Shown here piece after piece: positions 1-5,182 of a DNA stretch of 5,777 nucleotides (positions are counted from its first letter, which is position 1; the number at the start of each line of letters is the position of its first letter). The stretch lies in assembly GCA_050292445.1 (NCBI GenBank), contig JBNKLQ010000340.1, positions 1-5,777 on the forward strand, read 5' to 3'. This stretch comes from Leptofilum sp050292445. GTDB taxonomy: Bacteria > Chloroflexota > Anaerolineae > Promineifilales > Promineifilaceae. The position numbers and the translations under genes are program-made. The notes beneath the pieces are model-generated. The model was not told the origin of the DNA. It saw only the letters and a program-made list of their open reading frames with translations, and made no database searches.

Positions 1-496
1 AATCTTCATAAAATGAATCGAGAAGGCTGAGATATTCGGTTGTGATGCCGCTTTCAATTGCCCGGCCACGCTGTTGAATGCGTTCCATTAATACGGGCAC
101 GGGGGCTTTTAAATAAAGCAGTAGGTCTGGTTTAGGCAAGCCATTCACCACCAGATCAAACGCGCGGCGGTAAGCCTGATAATCCCGCTCGCTCAGGTTG
201 CCCATGTGGTGCAGGGCGCGGGCAAAAATGTAGGCGTCCTCAAAAATGCTGCGGTCGGCAATGGCCGATTCCGGGCTGCGGGCCAGCTGCAAATATTGCG
301 CGGCGCGGTGGCCAATGTAAAACACCTGCAAATGAAAGGCCCACTGCCGCATGTCGGCGTAAAAATCAGCCAGATAGGGGTTGTCGATAACGGATTCATA
401 GGCGGTGCGCCAGCCCAGCCGGTCACCAATGCGTTCGGTGAGAGAGGTTTTACCGGCCCCAATATTGCCGGCTACAATCACAAGATGTTTGCTCAT
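1..496 (-). CDS. Deoxynucleoside kinase (dAK/dGK/dCK family), C-terminus cut by the window edge
   Basis: The enzyme phosphorylates deoxyribonucleosides with ATP in the cytoplasm, the first step of purine or pyrimidine deoxynucleoside salvage. The visible 165 residues begin MSKHLVIVAGNIGAGKTSL. They show the P-loop GNIGAGKT (10-17), the substrate-site segment ESVIDNPYL (34-42), the DRSIFEDAYIF motif (81-91) with the family's catalytic-region D/E-R-S, a KPDLLLYL strand (122-129), and the arginine-rich LID RGRAIESGI (143-151). DRS rather than ERS fits bacterial dAdo/dGuo kinases, but substrate cannot be settled from this. Family members are usually a little over 200 residues, so perhaps 40-60 residues lie outside the window. 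The start is chosen because ATG (496-494) shares its A with the TAA of the upstream gene (TAATG), a usual reinitiation arrangement. No separate Shine-Dalgarno is needed. Family assignment is confident; specificity is not. Confidence 0.93.
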   Translation of the reverse strand, partial: MSKHLVIVAGNIGAGKTSLTERIGDRLGWRTAYESVIDNPYLADFYADMRQWAFHLQVFYIGHRAAQYLQLARSPESAIADRSIFEDAYIFARALHHMGNLSERDYQAYRRAFDLVVNGLPKPDLLLYLKAPVPVLMERIQQRGRAIESGITTEYLSLLDSFYED

Positions 497-666
497 TAGA
501 TAACCCATGTTCCCAGAATAAGTAGGCTAGCGGCCAACAGCATCAGGTAATAAGCAAATGAATTCAAAACCGGTACGTTCAAGAAATAGCCAGCCAGGCT
601 GAGTAAAAAGAGGATGGCGGTGACGTTCCAAACGGCTCGTCGGGGTCGGTGTAGTTTGATCTTCAT
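496..666 (-). CDS. Small two-helix membrane protein, 56 residues, unknown function
   Basis: The protein starts MKIKLHRPRRAVWNV. It has a short basic N-terminus (K2, K4, R7, R9, R10) followed by two hydrophobic segments, roughly residues 13-29 and 36-55, joined by a short NVPVLNS turn. It ends TWVI almost inside the second helix. The basic tail suggests N-in, C-in topology. I do not recognise the family. A longer reading from an upstream ATG at 795 is open, but the start here is preferred. GGAGG (complement of 673-677) lies 6 nt before the ATG, the upstream residues look non-coding, and the longer form would begin upstream of the promoter at 694-722. The stop codon overlaps the kinase start by one base, so the two are probably translationally coupled. 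Coding status rests on the ribosome site, promoter and coherent hydrophobic pattern. Confidence 0.72.
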   Translation of the reverse strand: MKIKLHRPRRAVWNVTAILFLLSLAGYFLNVPVLNSFAYYLMLLAASLLILGTWVI

Positions 667-693
667 AGTTAACCTCCATATCATTTGGTAGCG

Positions 694-722
694 ATTATCT
701 GAGAAAGGAGGCATTGTGCCAA
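694..722 (-). promoter_or_regulatory. Sigma70-type promoter for the membrane protein-kinase operon
   Basis: Read on the minus strand, TTGGCA (complement of 717-722) and GATAAT (complement of 694-699) are separated by exactly 17 bp. Each hexamer matches consensus at 5 of 6 positions. The expected transcription start is near 687, leaving a leader of about 20 nt that contains the GGAGG ribosome site. The run AAAGGAGG on the plus strand at 704-711 lies inside this spacer, so it need not be a ribosome site. Confidence 0.6.
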
Positions 723-730
723 ACGGCCAA

Positions 731-747
731 GCTGTGGTAAACACAGC
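731..747. promoter_or_regulatory. Perfect inverted repeat between divergent promoters, candidate operator
   Basis: GCTGTG and CACAGC form a perfect 6-bp inverted repeat around a 5-bp centre (GTAAA). It covers the position where the -35 element of the plus-strand promoter should be, and lies 8 bp behind the -35 element of the minus-strand promoter. The inner TGTG-N5-CACA resembles CRP/FNR-type or many other dimer sites but matches none exactly. A regulator bound here could act on both promoters. This is inference from position and symmetry only. Confidence 0.35.
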
Positions 748-756
748 AGCACTGCC

Positions 757-762
757 TATAAT
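757..762 (+). promoter_or_regulatory. -10 box (TATAAT) of the LuxR regulator gene, probably giving a leaderless mRNA
   Basis: A perfect TATAAT ends 6 bp before the ATG at 769, so transcription would begin at or within a base or two of the start codon. No good ribosome site precedes that ATG (only GGGA, 2 nt away), and the reading frame has no other usual start between its upstream stop (700-702) and 769. The -35 position is poor (GTGGTA at 17 bp spacing), which suggests weak or activator-dependent expression. Leaderless genes with a -10 motif just before the start codon are well known in Deinococcus and actinobacteria. Confidence 0.5.
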
Positions 763-768
763 GGGATC

Positions 769-3414
769 ATGTCTGATACTGGATCTTTGCTGCAAACGAA
801 GTTGTTTATGCCGCCGCTACGGCCGTTTCGCGTTCCGCGTTCTCAATTGGTGCAAAAACTCAATGATGGACTGTGGTCAGACGGCCGTTTCCATCGCCCC
901 CTTACTCTCATTTCTGCTCCCGCTGGCTTTGGCAAAACTTCGCTGGCTGTGGAATGGTTGCGGCAACTGCCCCACACTTTGCCCCAGAACTGCATTGCCT
1001 GGCTCTCTTTGGAGGAGGCTGATAACGATCCAGCACGCTTTGCCGCTTACTGGCTGGCCGCTGGGCAGCAGCTGGTTCCTACGCTGGGCGCGGGGCTGTT
1101 GGCTGGCTTGCCCACCCCGCTGACCACGCTGCAGCCGTTGGCGACGCAACTGCTGAATCAGCTAACCGCTCTCAACCAGCCGCTGCTGCTAGTGCTGGAC
1201 GATTATCATCTGATGCAAAACGAACAAGTGCAAACGGCCGTTGCCCTCTTTGTGGAGCACCTGCCGCCTAACGCCCACCTGGTGCTCACCAGCCGTGAAG
1301 ATCCACCCTTGCCGCTGCCCCGCCTGCGGGCAAGAGGACAGCTAGTCGAACTGCGCCAGCGGGATTTGCAATTTTCTCCAGCCGAAACGGCCGAATTTTT
1401 ACGCCAGACGATGCAGATTGAGCTGCCAGAAACGGCCGTAACGATTCTGAATCGACGCACGGAAGGCTGGGCGGCTGGCTTGCAGCTGGCTGCGCTGGCC
1501 CTCTCTGCTGTGGCTGGACAAGAAGCGGCGCTGGCGGCACGATTGGCCGATTTTGGCGGCAGCAACCGGTACGTGCTAGATTATTTGCTGGCAGAGGTGC
1601 TGCAACAGCAATCAGAAGATCGCCGAACCTTTTTGCAGGAAACGGCCGTGCTGGACCGGTTCACAGCAGAATTGGCCAATGCCGTCACCGGGCGGGATGA
1701 TAGTGCTGAGCTGCTGCGCCAAATGGAGCAGGCTAACCTGTTTTTGGTGCCGCTAGACGGCCGTCGTCAATGGTTCCGCTACCATCGCCTTTTTGCTGAA
1801 TTGTTGCGCAGCGAGCTGCCTCTGTCGCGACAAGCAATGATTCAAGCCAAGGCGGCACGTTGGCTGGAAGAAGAAAATCTGTTGCCAGAAGCGATTGGCT
1901 ACGCTCTGGCAGCTGGCGAAATGACCCTGGCTACCGACCTTATTAAGCGGGAGGCGTTAGCAGCGTTTAAGCAGGGAGAATTAGCAACTTTGTATGGCTG
2001 GTTAGCGGCGCTGCCTGCGGCACTGATCGAAGCAGATGCAGAATTGGCGGCTAATCTTGGCTGGCTGAACTGGCTGATGGGGCAGGGGGCTGAAGCAGGT
2101 CGTTTGGCGGCGTTGGCGCAAACTGTGGTGGGTGAACGGCCGTTATCCCGTCTCATTTCCCTGCAAGCCTGCCTGACTTTGACACAAACCGCCAGTCAGG
2201 AAGCCATCCCCCAGGCGCAGCAAGCGCTGGCCCAGTTAGGTGAGTCGGAGCAATTTTTTCGCAACATGGTGCTGCTCATTTTGGCCGAAGCACAAAATGC
2301 ACAGGGGGATGTGGTTGGCTCGGTGGCCACGCTGCGTGAGGCTGCTGCTGTGGGGCGCGCCAGCGACGATCCATTCATGACAGTGGGCGCAACGGTAAAT
2401 TTGGCTCAGGCGCTAAATATGCAGGCCAAACGCAGCGAGGCGGTGGCCCTGTGCCGCAATCTGGCGGCTGAATTTGTTGATGCCCAATCACAGCCGCTGC
2501 CGATGGCCGGTCTGGCGTTGGTGACGTTAGGCGAACTGGTTTACCAGGCCAATGAGCTGGCCGAAGCGGAGAAGTTGATCGCGCAGGGGATGGCCCTTAT
2601 CGAGCCGTATGAGTTGATGGGGGCAGATATTTCTGGCCAGATGGCGCTGGCCACATTGCGACAGGCTCAAGGTGCGCAGGACGAAGCGCGGCAGATCATT
2701 CAGGCGGTGCGGCAGCGCATTTTGCAGGCCCGCTTTGATGCTTACGCACCATTGTTGGCGGCGGTGGAGGCAGAGCTGCTGCTGCGGCAGGGGATGGTAG
2801 AACCAGTGGAACGCTGGGCGGAAACGGCCGTTTCCCACCTGAACCAGATAAGTTACTATCAGCGGGAACTGGATTTATTGGTGCTGGCCAGGTTGCGTTT
2901 GCGGCAAAATCAACCCGAGGCCGCTTTAGAATTCCTGGCGGAGCTGGCGAATGCCGTACAGCAGGCGGGTCGCTGGCTAGTGCAAATTAGTGTTTCGCTG
3001 CTGCAAGCGCAAGCGTTTCAGGCGTTGGGGCAGGCGGCTGAGGCGGAGGCTGCTTTGGTGACGGCCGTTCGCCTGGCTGCACCCGAAAATTACCGGCGAC
3101 CGCTTCTCAACGAAGGAGAACCCATTGCCACGATGCTGCCTGCGGTGCGAGCAGTGGCCCCCGCGTTTGTGGCTGCGCTCCTGGTAGATTTTGGGTTAGA
3201 TACTGCCCAGCCATTGCTGGAGCCGTTGAGCGAGCGGGAGCTAGAGGTGTTGCGCTTGGTGGCAGACGGCCGTTCCAACCGTCAAATTGCCGAGCAGCTT
3301 TTTGTGACGGTGGGCACGGTGAAAAAACATCTCAATAACGTCTATGGCAAGCTGGGCGTGGCCCGCCGCACCGAAGCGGTGGCCCAGGCACGCAAGCTAC
3401 ATTTATTAACGTAA
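769..3414 (+). CDS. MalT-like LuxR-family transcriptional regulator (STAND ATPase, LAL type), 881 residues
   Basis: A large cytoplasmic ATP-dependent regulator. An N-terminal P-loop module carries Walker A SAPAGFGKTS (49-58), Walker B LLLVLDDYHLM (139-149, acidic D144/D145) and a sensor-like LVLTSRED (171-178). A winged-helix region of MalT type follows (ELRQRDLQFSPAETAEFL, about 194-211; TEGWAAGLQLAAL beyond it). Some 450 residues of alanine- and leucine-rich paired helices, read as TPR-like repeats, fill the middle and should form the effector-binding arm. The C-terminus is a LuxR helix-turn-helix starting LSERELEVLRLVADGRSN (from residue 820) and including QIAEQLFVTVGTVKKHL. The length fits MalT (about 900). 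In the known family, binding of inducer and ATP drives oligomerisation on DNA; no effector can be inferred here and no sugar genes are adjacent. The gene carries ten ACGGCCGT octamers. It may be cotranscribed with the lipoprotein gene 85 bp downstream. Confidence 0.93.
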   Translation: MSDTGSLLQTKLFMPPLRPFRVPRSQLVQKLNDGLWSDGRFHRPLTLISAPAGFGKTSLAVEWLRQLPHTLPQNCIAWLSLEEADNDPARFAAYWLAAGQQLVPTLGAGLLAGLPTPLTTLQPLATQLLNQLTALNQPLLLVLDDYHLMQNEQVQTAVALFVEHLPPNAHLVLTSREDPPLPLPRLRARGQLVELRQRDLQFSPAETAEFLRQTMQIELPETAVTILNRRTEGWAAGLQLAALALSAVAGQEAALAARLADFGGSNRYVLDYLLAEVLQQQSEDRRTFLQETAVLDRFTAELANAVTGRDDSAELLRQMEQANLFLVPLDGRRQWFRYHRLFAELLRSELPLSRQAMIQAKAARWLEEENLLPEAIGYALAAGEMTLATDLIKREALAAFKQGELATLYGWLAALPAALIEADAELAANLGWLNWLMGQGAEAGRLAALAQTVVGERPLSRLISLQACLTLTQTASQEAIPQAQQALAQLGESEQFFRNMVLLILAEAQNAQGDVVGSVATLREAAAVGRASDDPFMTVGATVNLAQALNMQAKRSEAVALCRNLAAEFVDAQSQPLPMAGLALVTLGELVYQANELAEAEKLIAQGMALIEPYELMGADISGQMALATLRQAQGAQDEARQIIQAVRQRILQARFDAYAPLLAAVEAELLLRQGMVEPVERWAETAVSHLNQISYYQRELDLLVLARLRLRQNQPEAALEFLAELANAVQQAGRWLVQISVSLLQAQAFQALGQAAEAEAALVTAVRLAAPENYRRPLLNEGEPIATMLPAVRAVAPAFVAALLVDFGLDTAQPLLEPLSERELEVLRLVADGRSNRQIAEQLFVTVGTVKKHLNNVYGKLGVARRTEAVAQARKLHLLT
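2820..2835. repeat. Extended 16-bp perfect palindrome containing the octamer
   Basis: GGAAACGGCCGTTTCC is a perfect palindrome inside the regulator gene, where it encodes part of ETAVSH. Partial forms of the same extension occur at other copies: GGAAAC on the left at 1642 and GTTTCC on the right at 881 and 5073. The full element may therefore be longer than eight bases, with graded conservation outward. Confidence 0.6.
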
Positions 3415-3455
3415 TTTCCCTGTAAACTTCTAAATGGGCGAATGTTCAAGAAGAC

Positions 3456-3471
3456 AGTTTCCGGAGGAAAT
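3456..3471 (+). repeat. AGTTTCCGG(A)GGAAAT motif, upstream copy beside the lipoprotein gene
   Basis: AGTTTCCGGAGGAAAT differs from the copy at 3982-3996 by a single inserted base, and an inverted copy lies at 3941-3955. The three copies bracket the lipoprotein gene. The motif is itself roughly palindromic (TTTCC..GGAAA). Its GGAGG could also serve as a ribosome site for an ATG at 3470, although the spacing of 2 nt is short. Confidence 0.5.
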
Positions 3472-3499
3472 GGTTGCTACAAAAGGTTGCATAAATTTA

Positions 3500-3934
3500 A
3501 TGAAAAAATCGTTTCGTTTTTATTTAGTTCTGATCTGGTTGTCTTTATTGGCCATTCTTCTGTTTGTGGGGTGCGGTTCAGCAGCCGACAGTGAGGCTGC
3601 AACCCCCGCACAGCAGAGTGTGGCGGAGGTTCCAACGGAGGCACAGTATCTCCTGGGCCAATGGCGTGTTAACCAGGGGCGATTTGGCCACAAAATTTTC
3701 GATTTCCAGGAAGACGGCCGTTTGCTCATTGAAGATGTAGAGACGGCTGAGGTGATCGAAATGTCCTACGTTTTTGTGGCCCAAAATACTGTTCTTTTGT
3801 CAGGCTATGAAGAGTTTAACGGCTCAGCGACCATCAATTTTTACGAAAACAAGCTGGATTTAACCATCAATTTTGAAGGCACTATCTTTGGGGAGCTGTA
3901 TGTTTTTACCCGCGTAGAAGATGGTTTGGAGTAA
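3500..3934 (+). CDS. Secreted lipoprotein with a small beta-rich domain, 144 residues
   Basis: The N-terminus MKKSFRFYLVLIWLSLLAIL is a typical lipoprotein signal peptide: basic start, long hydrophobic core, then lipobox LFVGC with lipidation Cys at residue 25. A low-complexity Ala/Ser/Glu/Gln linker runs to about residue 48. The rest reads as short beta strands (LLGQWRVNQG, KIFDFQEDGRLLIED, MSYVFVAQNTVLLSG, ATINFYENKLDLTINF, ELYVFTRV), the layout of small lipocalin-like or META/NlpE-like domains of the form 'W..F..DG...Y...L.L'. I cannot name the family, and the role is unknown. The frame opens at ATG 3434, but those 22 extra residues do not look like a signal peptide. ATG 3470, with GGAGG 2 nt upstream, is the serious alternative and would add 10 residues. 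No strong promoter is seen, so readthrough from the regulator gene is possible. Confidence 0.82.
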   Translation: MKKSFRFYLVLIWLSLLAILLFVGCGSAADSEAATPAQQSVAEVPTEAQYLLGQWRVNQGRFGHKIFDFQEDGRLLIEDVETAEVIEMSYVFVAQNTVLLSGYEEFNGSATINFYENKLDLTINFEGTIFGELYVFTRVEDGLE

Positions 3935-3940
3935 CTTAGA

Positions 3941-3996
3941 ATTTTCCCGGAAACTGTATTTCGGTACATGTGCTATTGAAAAGTTTCCGGGGAAAT
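3941..3996. repeat. Long inverted repeat after the lipoprotein gene
   Basis: The arms ATTTTCCCGGAAACT (3941-3955) and AGTTTCCGGGGAAAT (3982-3996) pair at 14 of 15 positions around a 26-nt loop. The hairpin begins 6 nt after the lipoprotein stop and could stabilise the 3' end of the mRNA or pause RNA polymerase. It lacks a T-run, so it is not a classic terminator by itself. Both arms belong to the motif family also found at 3456-3471. Confidence 0.6.
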
Positions 3997-3999
3997 ATG

Positions 4000-4020
4000 G
4001 GCCACTGTTTGGTGGCTTTT
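4000..4020 (+). terminator. Short intrinsic terminator
   Basis: GCCAC (4001-4005), a 6-nt loop TGTTTG and GTGGC (4012-4016) are followed directly by TTTT. The stem can gain a G-U pair at its base (4000/4017). The stem is short and the T-run is only four, so it may be leaky. Its position between the lipoprotein gene and the next promoter supports the call. Confidence 0.45.
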
Positions 4021-4054
4021 CCACGAATCAACCCCCTAATTCTACTTTGGATGA

Positions 4055-4084
4055 ATGACAACTGAATAGGTACGGCCGTATGAT
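4055..4084 (+). promoter_or_regulatory. Promoter of the exporter operon, with the ACGGCCGT palindrome in its spacer
   Basis: ATGACA (4055-4060) and TATGAT (4079-4084) are separated by 18 bp, and each matches the sigma70 consensus at 5 of 6 positions. The palindrome TACGGCCGTA (4071-4080) fills the end of the spacer and overlaps the first two bases of the -10 box. Transcription should start near 4091, ahead of a GGAGG at 4100-4104. A start near 4091 excludes an ATG at 4080 as a translation start for the next gene. Confidence 0.5.
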
Positions 4085-4127
4085 TCAGGTAATCATATTG
4101 GAGGTTTGCCGGGTTGTGATTGAGGCC

Positions 4128-4325
4128 ATGACATACCAAATTCGCGTACAGGGCCGCTTAGACGAGGCTCGTATCGCTCAGTTTGCAGCTGTTTCTATTT
4201 GTTATGTCAATCAAGATACGGTTATAATGGCCGTTTTGCCTGATCAAAGTGCCGTCTATGGCTTCCTCAACCGTTTGCGCGATTTGGGCGTGACGCTCAT
4301 CTCGCTGCAAAAAATGGAGTCTTAG
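4128..4325 (+). CDS. Conserved small protein of unknown function, 65 residues, leading the exporter operon
   Basis: The sequence runs from MTYQIRVQGRLDE to DQSAVYGFLNRLRDLG and VTLISLQKMES. From memory it belongs to a group of 60-70 residue proteins with an 'IRVQGxLD ... DQAxLxGLLxxLRDLGxxLxSV' pattern, found in Chloroflexota and actinobacteria. No function is known to me. The predicted order strand-helix-strand-strand-helix-strand fits a ferredoxin/ACT-like fold, which is inference. The Trp-rich W..WF stretch that I associate with relatives is replaced by IAQFAAV. The start at 4128 matches the family N-terminus and has GAGG 2 nt upstream. GTG 4116, with GGAGG 11 nt upstream, is an alternative that adds four residues. 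The stop is 2 nt before the ABC ATPase start, so the genes are in one operon and the product may act with the exporter. Confidence 0.8.
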   Translation: MTYQIRVQGRLDEARIAQFAAVSICYVNQDTVIMAVLPDQSAVYGFLNRLRDLGVTLISLQKMES

Positions 4326-4327
4326 CA

Positions 4328-5182
4328 ATGATTCGTGTAGCCAATCTTAGTTTTACCTATATGGGCAGCCAAAAAACGGCCGTTCGCCAGCTTGATTTCC
4401 ACGTAGCCAAAGGCGAAATCTTTGGCTTTTTGGGGCCAAGCGGGGCGGGCAAATCGACCACGCAGAAGATTTTGAATGGGCTGCTGCGCGGCTTTGAAGG
4501 CGAAGCGACGGTTATGGAACGGCCGTTAACCAACTGGGGTTCCGATTATTATGAACATATCGGCGTATCTTTTGAGCTGCCAAACCATTATTTAAAGTTA
4601 ACGGCCGTGGAGAATCTGACTTACTACAGCGCTCTCTACCAGGCCAAAACCCGCCCGCCGCAGGAACTTCTGGCTCTGGTTGGTCTGGAAAACGATGGTG
4701 ACATGCCCGTGGCCCAATTCTCCAAAGGGATGAAGAATCGGCTTAGCGTGGCTCGTGCCTTGCTGCACAGTCCGGAGTTGCTCTTTTTGGACGAGCCAAC
4801 CGCCGGACTTGATCCGGTCAACGCCCGCCGCGTAAAGGATATTGTGCGGCAGCAGCAGGCCGCCGGTAAAACCATCTTTCTTACCACCCACGATATGAAC
4901 GTGGCCAATGAGCTGTGTGATCGGGTGGCGTTTATTGTGGATGGCGAGATTAAGCTGATCGATGCGCCAGACAAGCTGCGCTTGCAATATGGCCAGCCGC
5001 AGGTGCAGGTGGCCTTTCAGCAAAATGGGCATGTGGAGCAGGCGATGTTTGAGTTAGTGGGGTTGGCGGCAAACGGCCGTTTCCAACAGCTCCTGCACGA
5101 TGAATCCATCCAAACGATGCACACACAGGAAGCAACCCTGGAAGATATTTTTATTGAAGTGACTGGGAGGGAATTGGCATGA
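4328..5182 (+). CDS. ABC transporter ATP-binding protein of an ABC-2 type exporter, 284 residues
   Basis: This is the cytoplasmic ATPase that powers the permease encoded next. Motifs in order are Walker A GPSGAGKS (36-43), a Q-loop region IGVSFELPNHYLKLT (78-92) with Glu83 where Gln is usual, a degenerate signature FSKGMKNR (131-138), Walker B LLFLDE (151-156, catalytic Glu156), D-loop AGLD (159-162) and switch His188 in TTHDM. A C-terminal extension of about 65 residues ends ATLEDIFIEVTGREL, as in DrrA/multidrug-type subunits. GGAG at 4316-4319 lies 8 nt before the ATG. The stop overlaps the permease start (ATGA). The gene carries four ACGGCCGT copies. The pairing suggests export of a drug, lipid or other small hydrophobic molecule; substrate cannot be read from the sequence. 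Confidence 0.94.
   Translation: MIRVANLSFTYMGSQKTAVRQLDFHVAKGEIFGFLGPSGAGKSTTQKILNGLLRGFEGEATVMERPLTNWGSDYYEHIGVSFELPNHYLKLTAVENLTYYSALYQAKTRPPQELLALVGLENDGDMPVAQFSKGMKNRLSVARALLHSPELLFLDEPTAGLDPVNARRVKDIVRQQQAAGKTIFLTTHDMNVANELCDRVAFIVDGEIKLIDAPDKLRLQYGQPQVQVAFQQNGHVEQAMFELVGLAANGRFQQLLHDESIQTMHTQEATLEDIFIEVTGRELA

Noticed and set aside
206..499. Plus-strand frame of 97 codons opposite the kinase.
   Set aside because: The minus-strand frame carries the P-loop, DRS and LID motifs of a deoxynucleoside kinase, so this is an antisense shadow.
667..795. N-terminal extension of the small membrane protein to an ATG at 795.
   Set aside because: It would start upstream of the predicted promoter, overlap the regulator start and lack a ribosome site. 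ATG 666 has GGAGG at ideal spacing.
704..1123. AAAGGAGG followed by GTG at 716, opening a 135-codon plus-strand frame (or a TTG at 714 opening an 8-codon leader peptide).
   Set aside because: The frame overlaps the regulator gene in another phase and its Cys- and Arg-rich product looks like a shadow. The purine run lies in the spacer of the minus-strand promoter, which explains it better.
3434..3499. Longer lipoprotein start at ATG 3434.
   Set aside because: The added 22 residues contain charged residues and two cysteines before the signal peptide and would spoil it. No ribosome site precedes that ATG.
4598..5032. Minus-strand frame of 144 codons opposite the ABC ATPase.
   Set aside because: It is antisense to a gene with every ABC motif in place, and has no ribosome site or recognisable domain.
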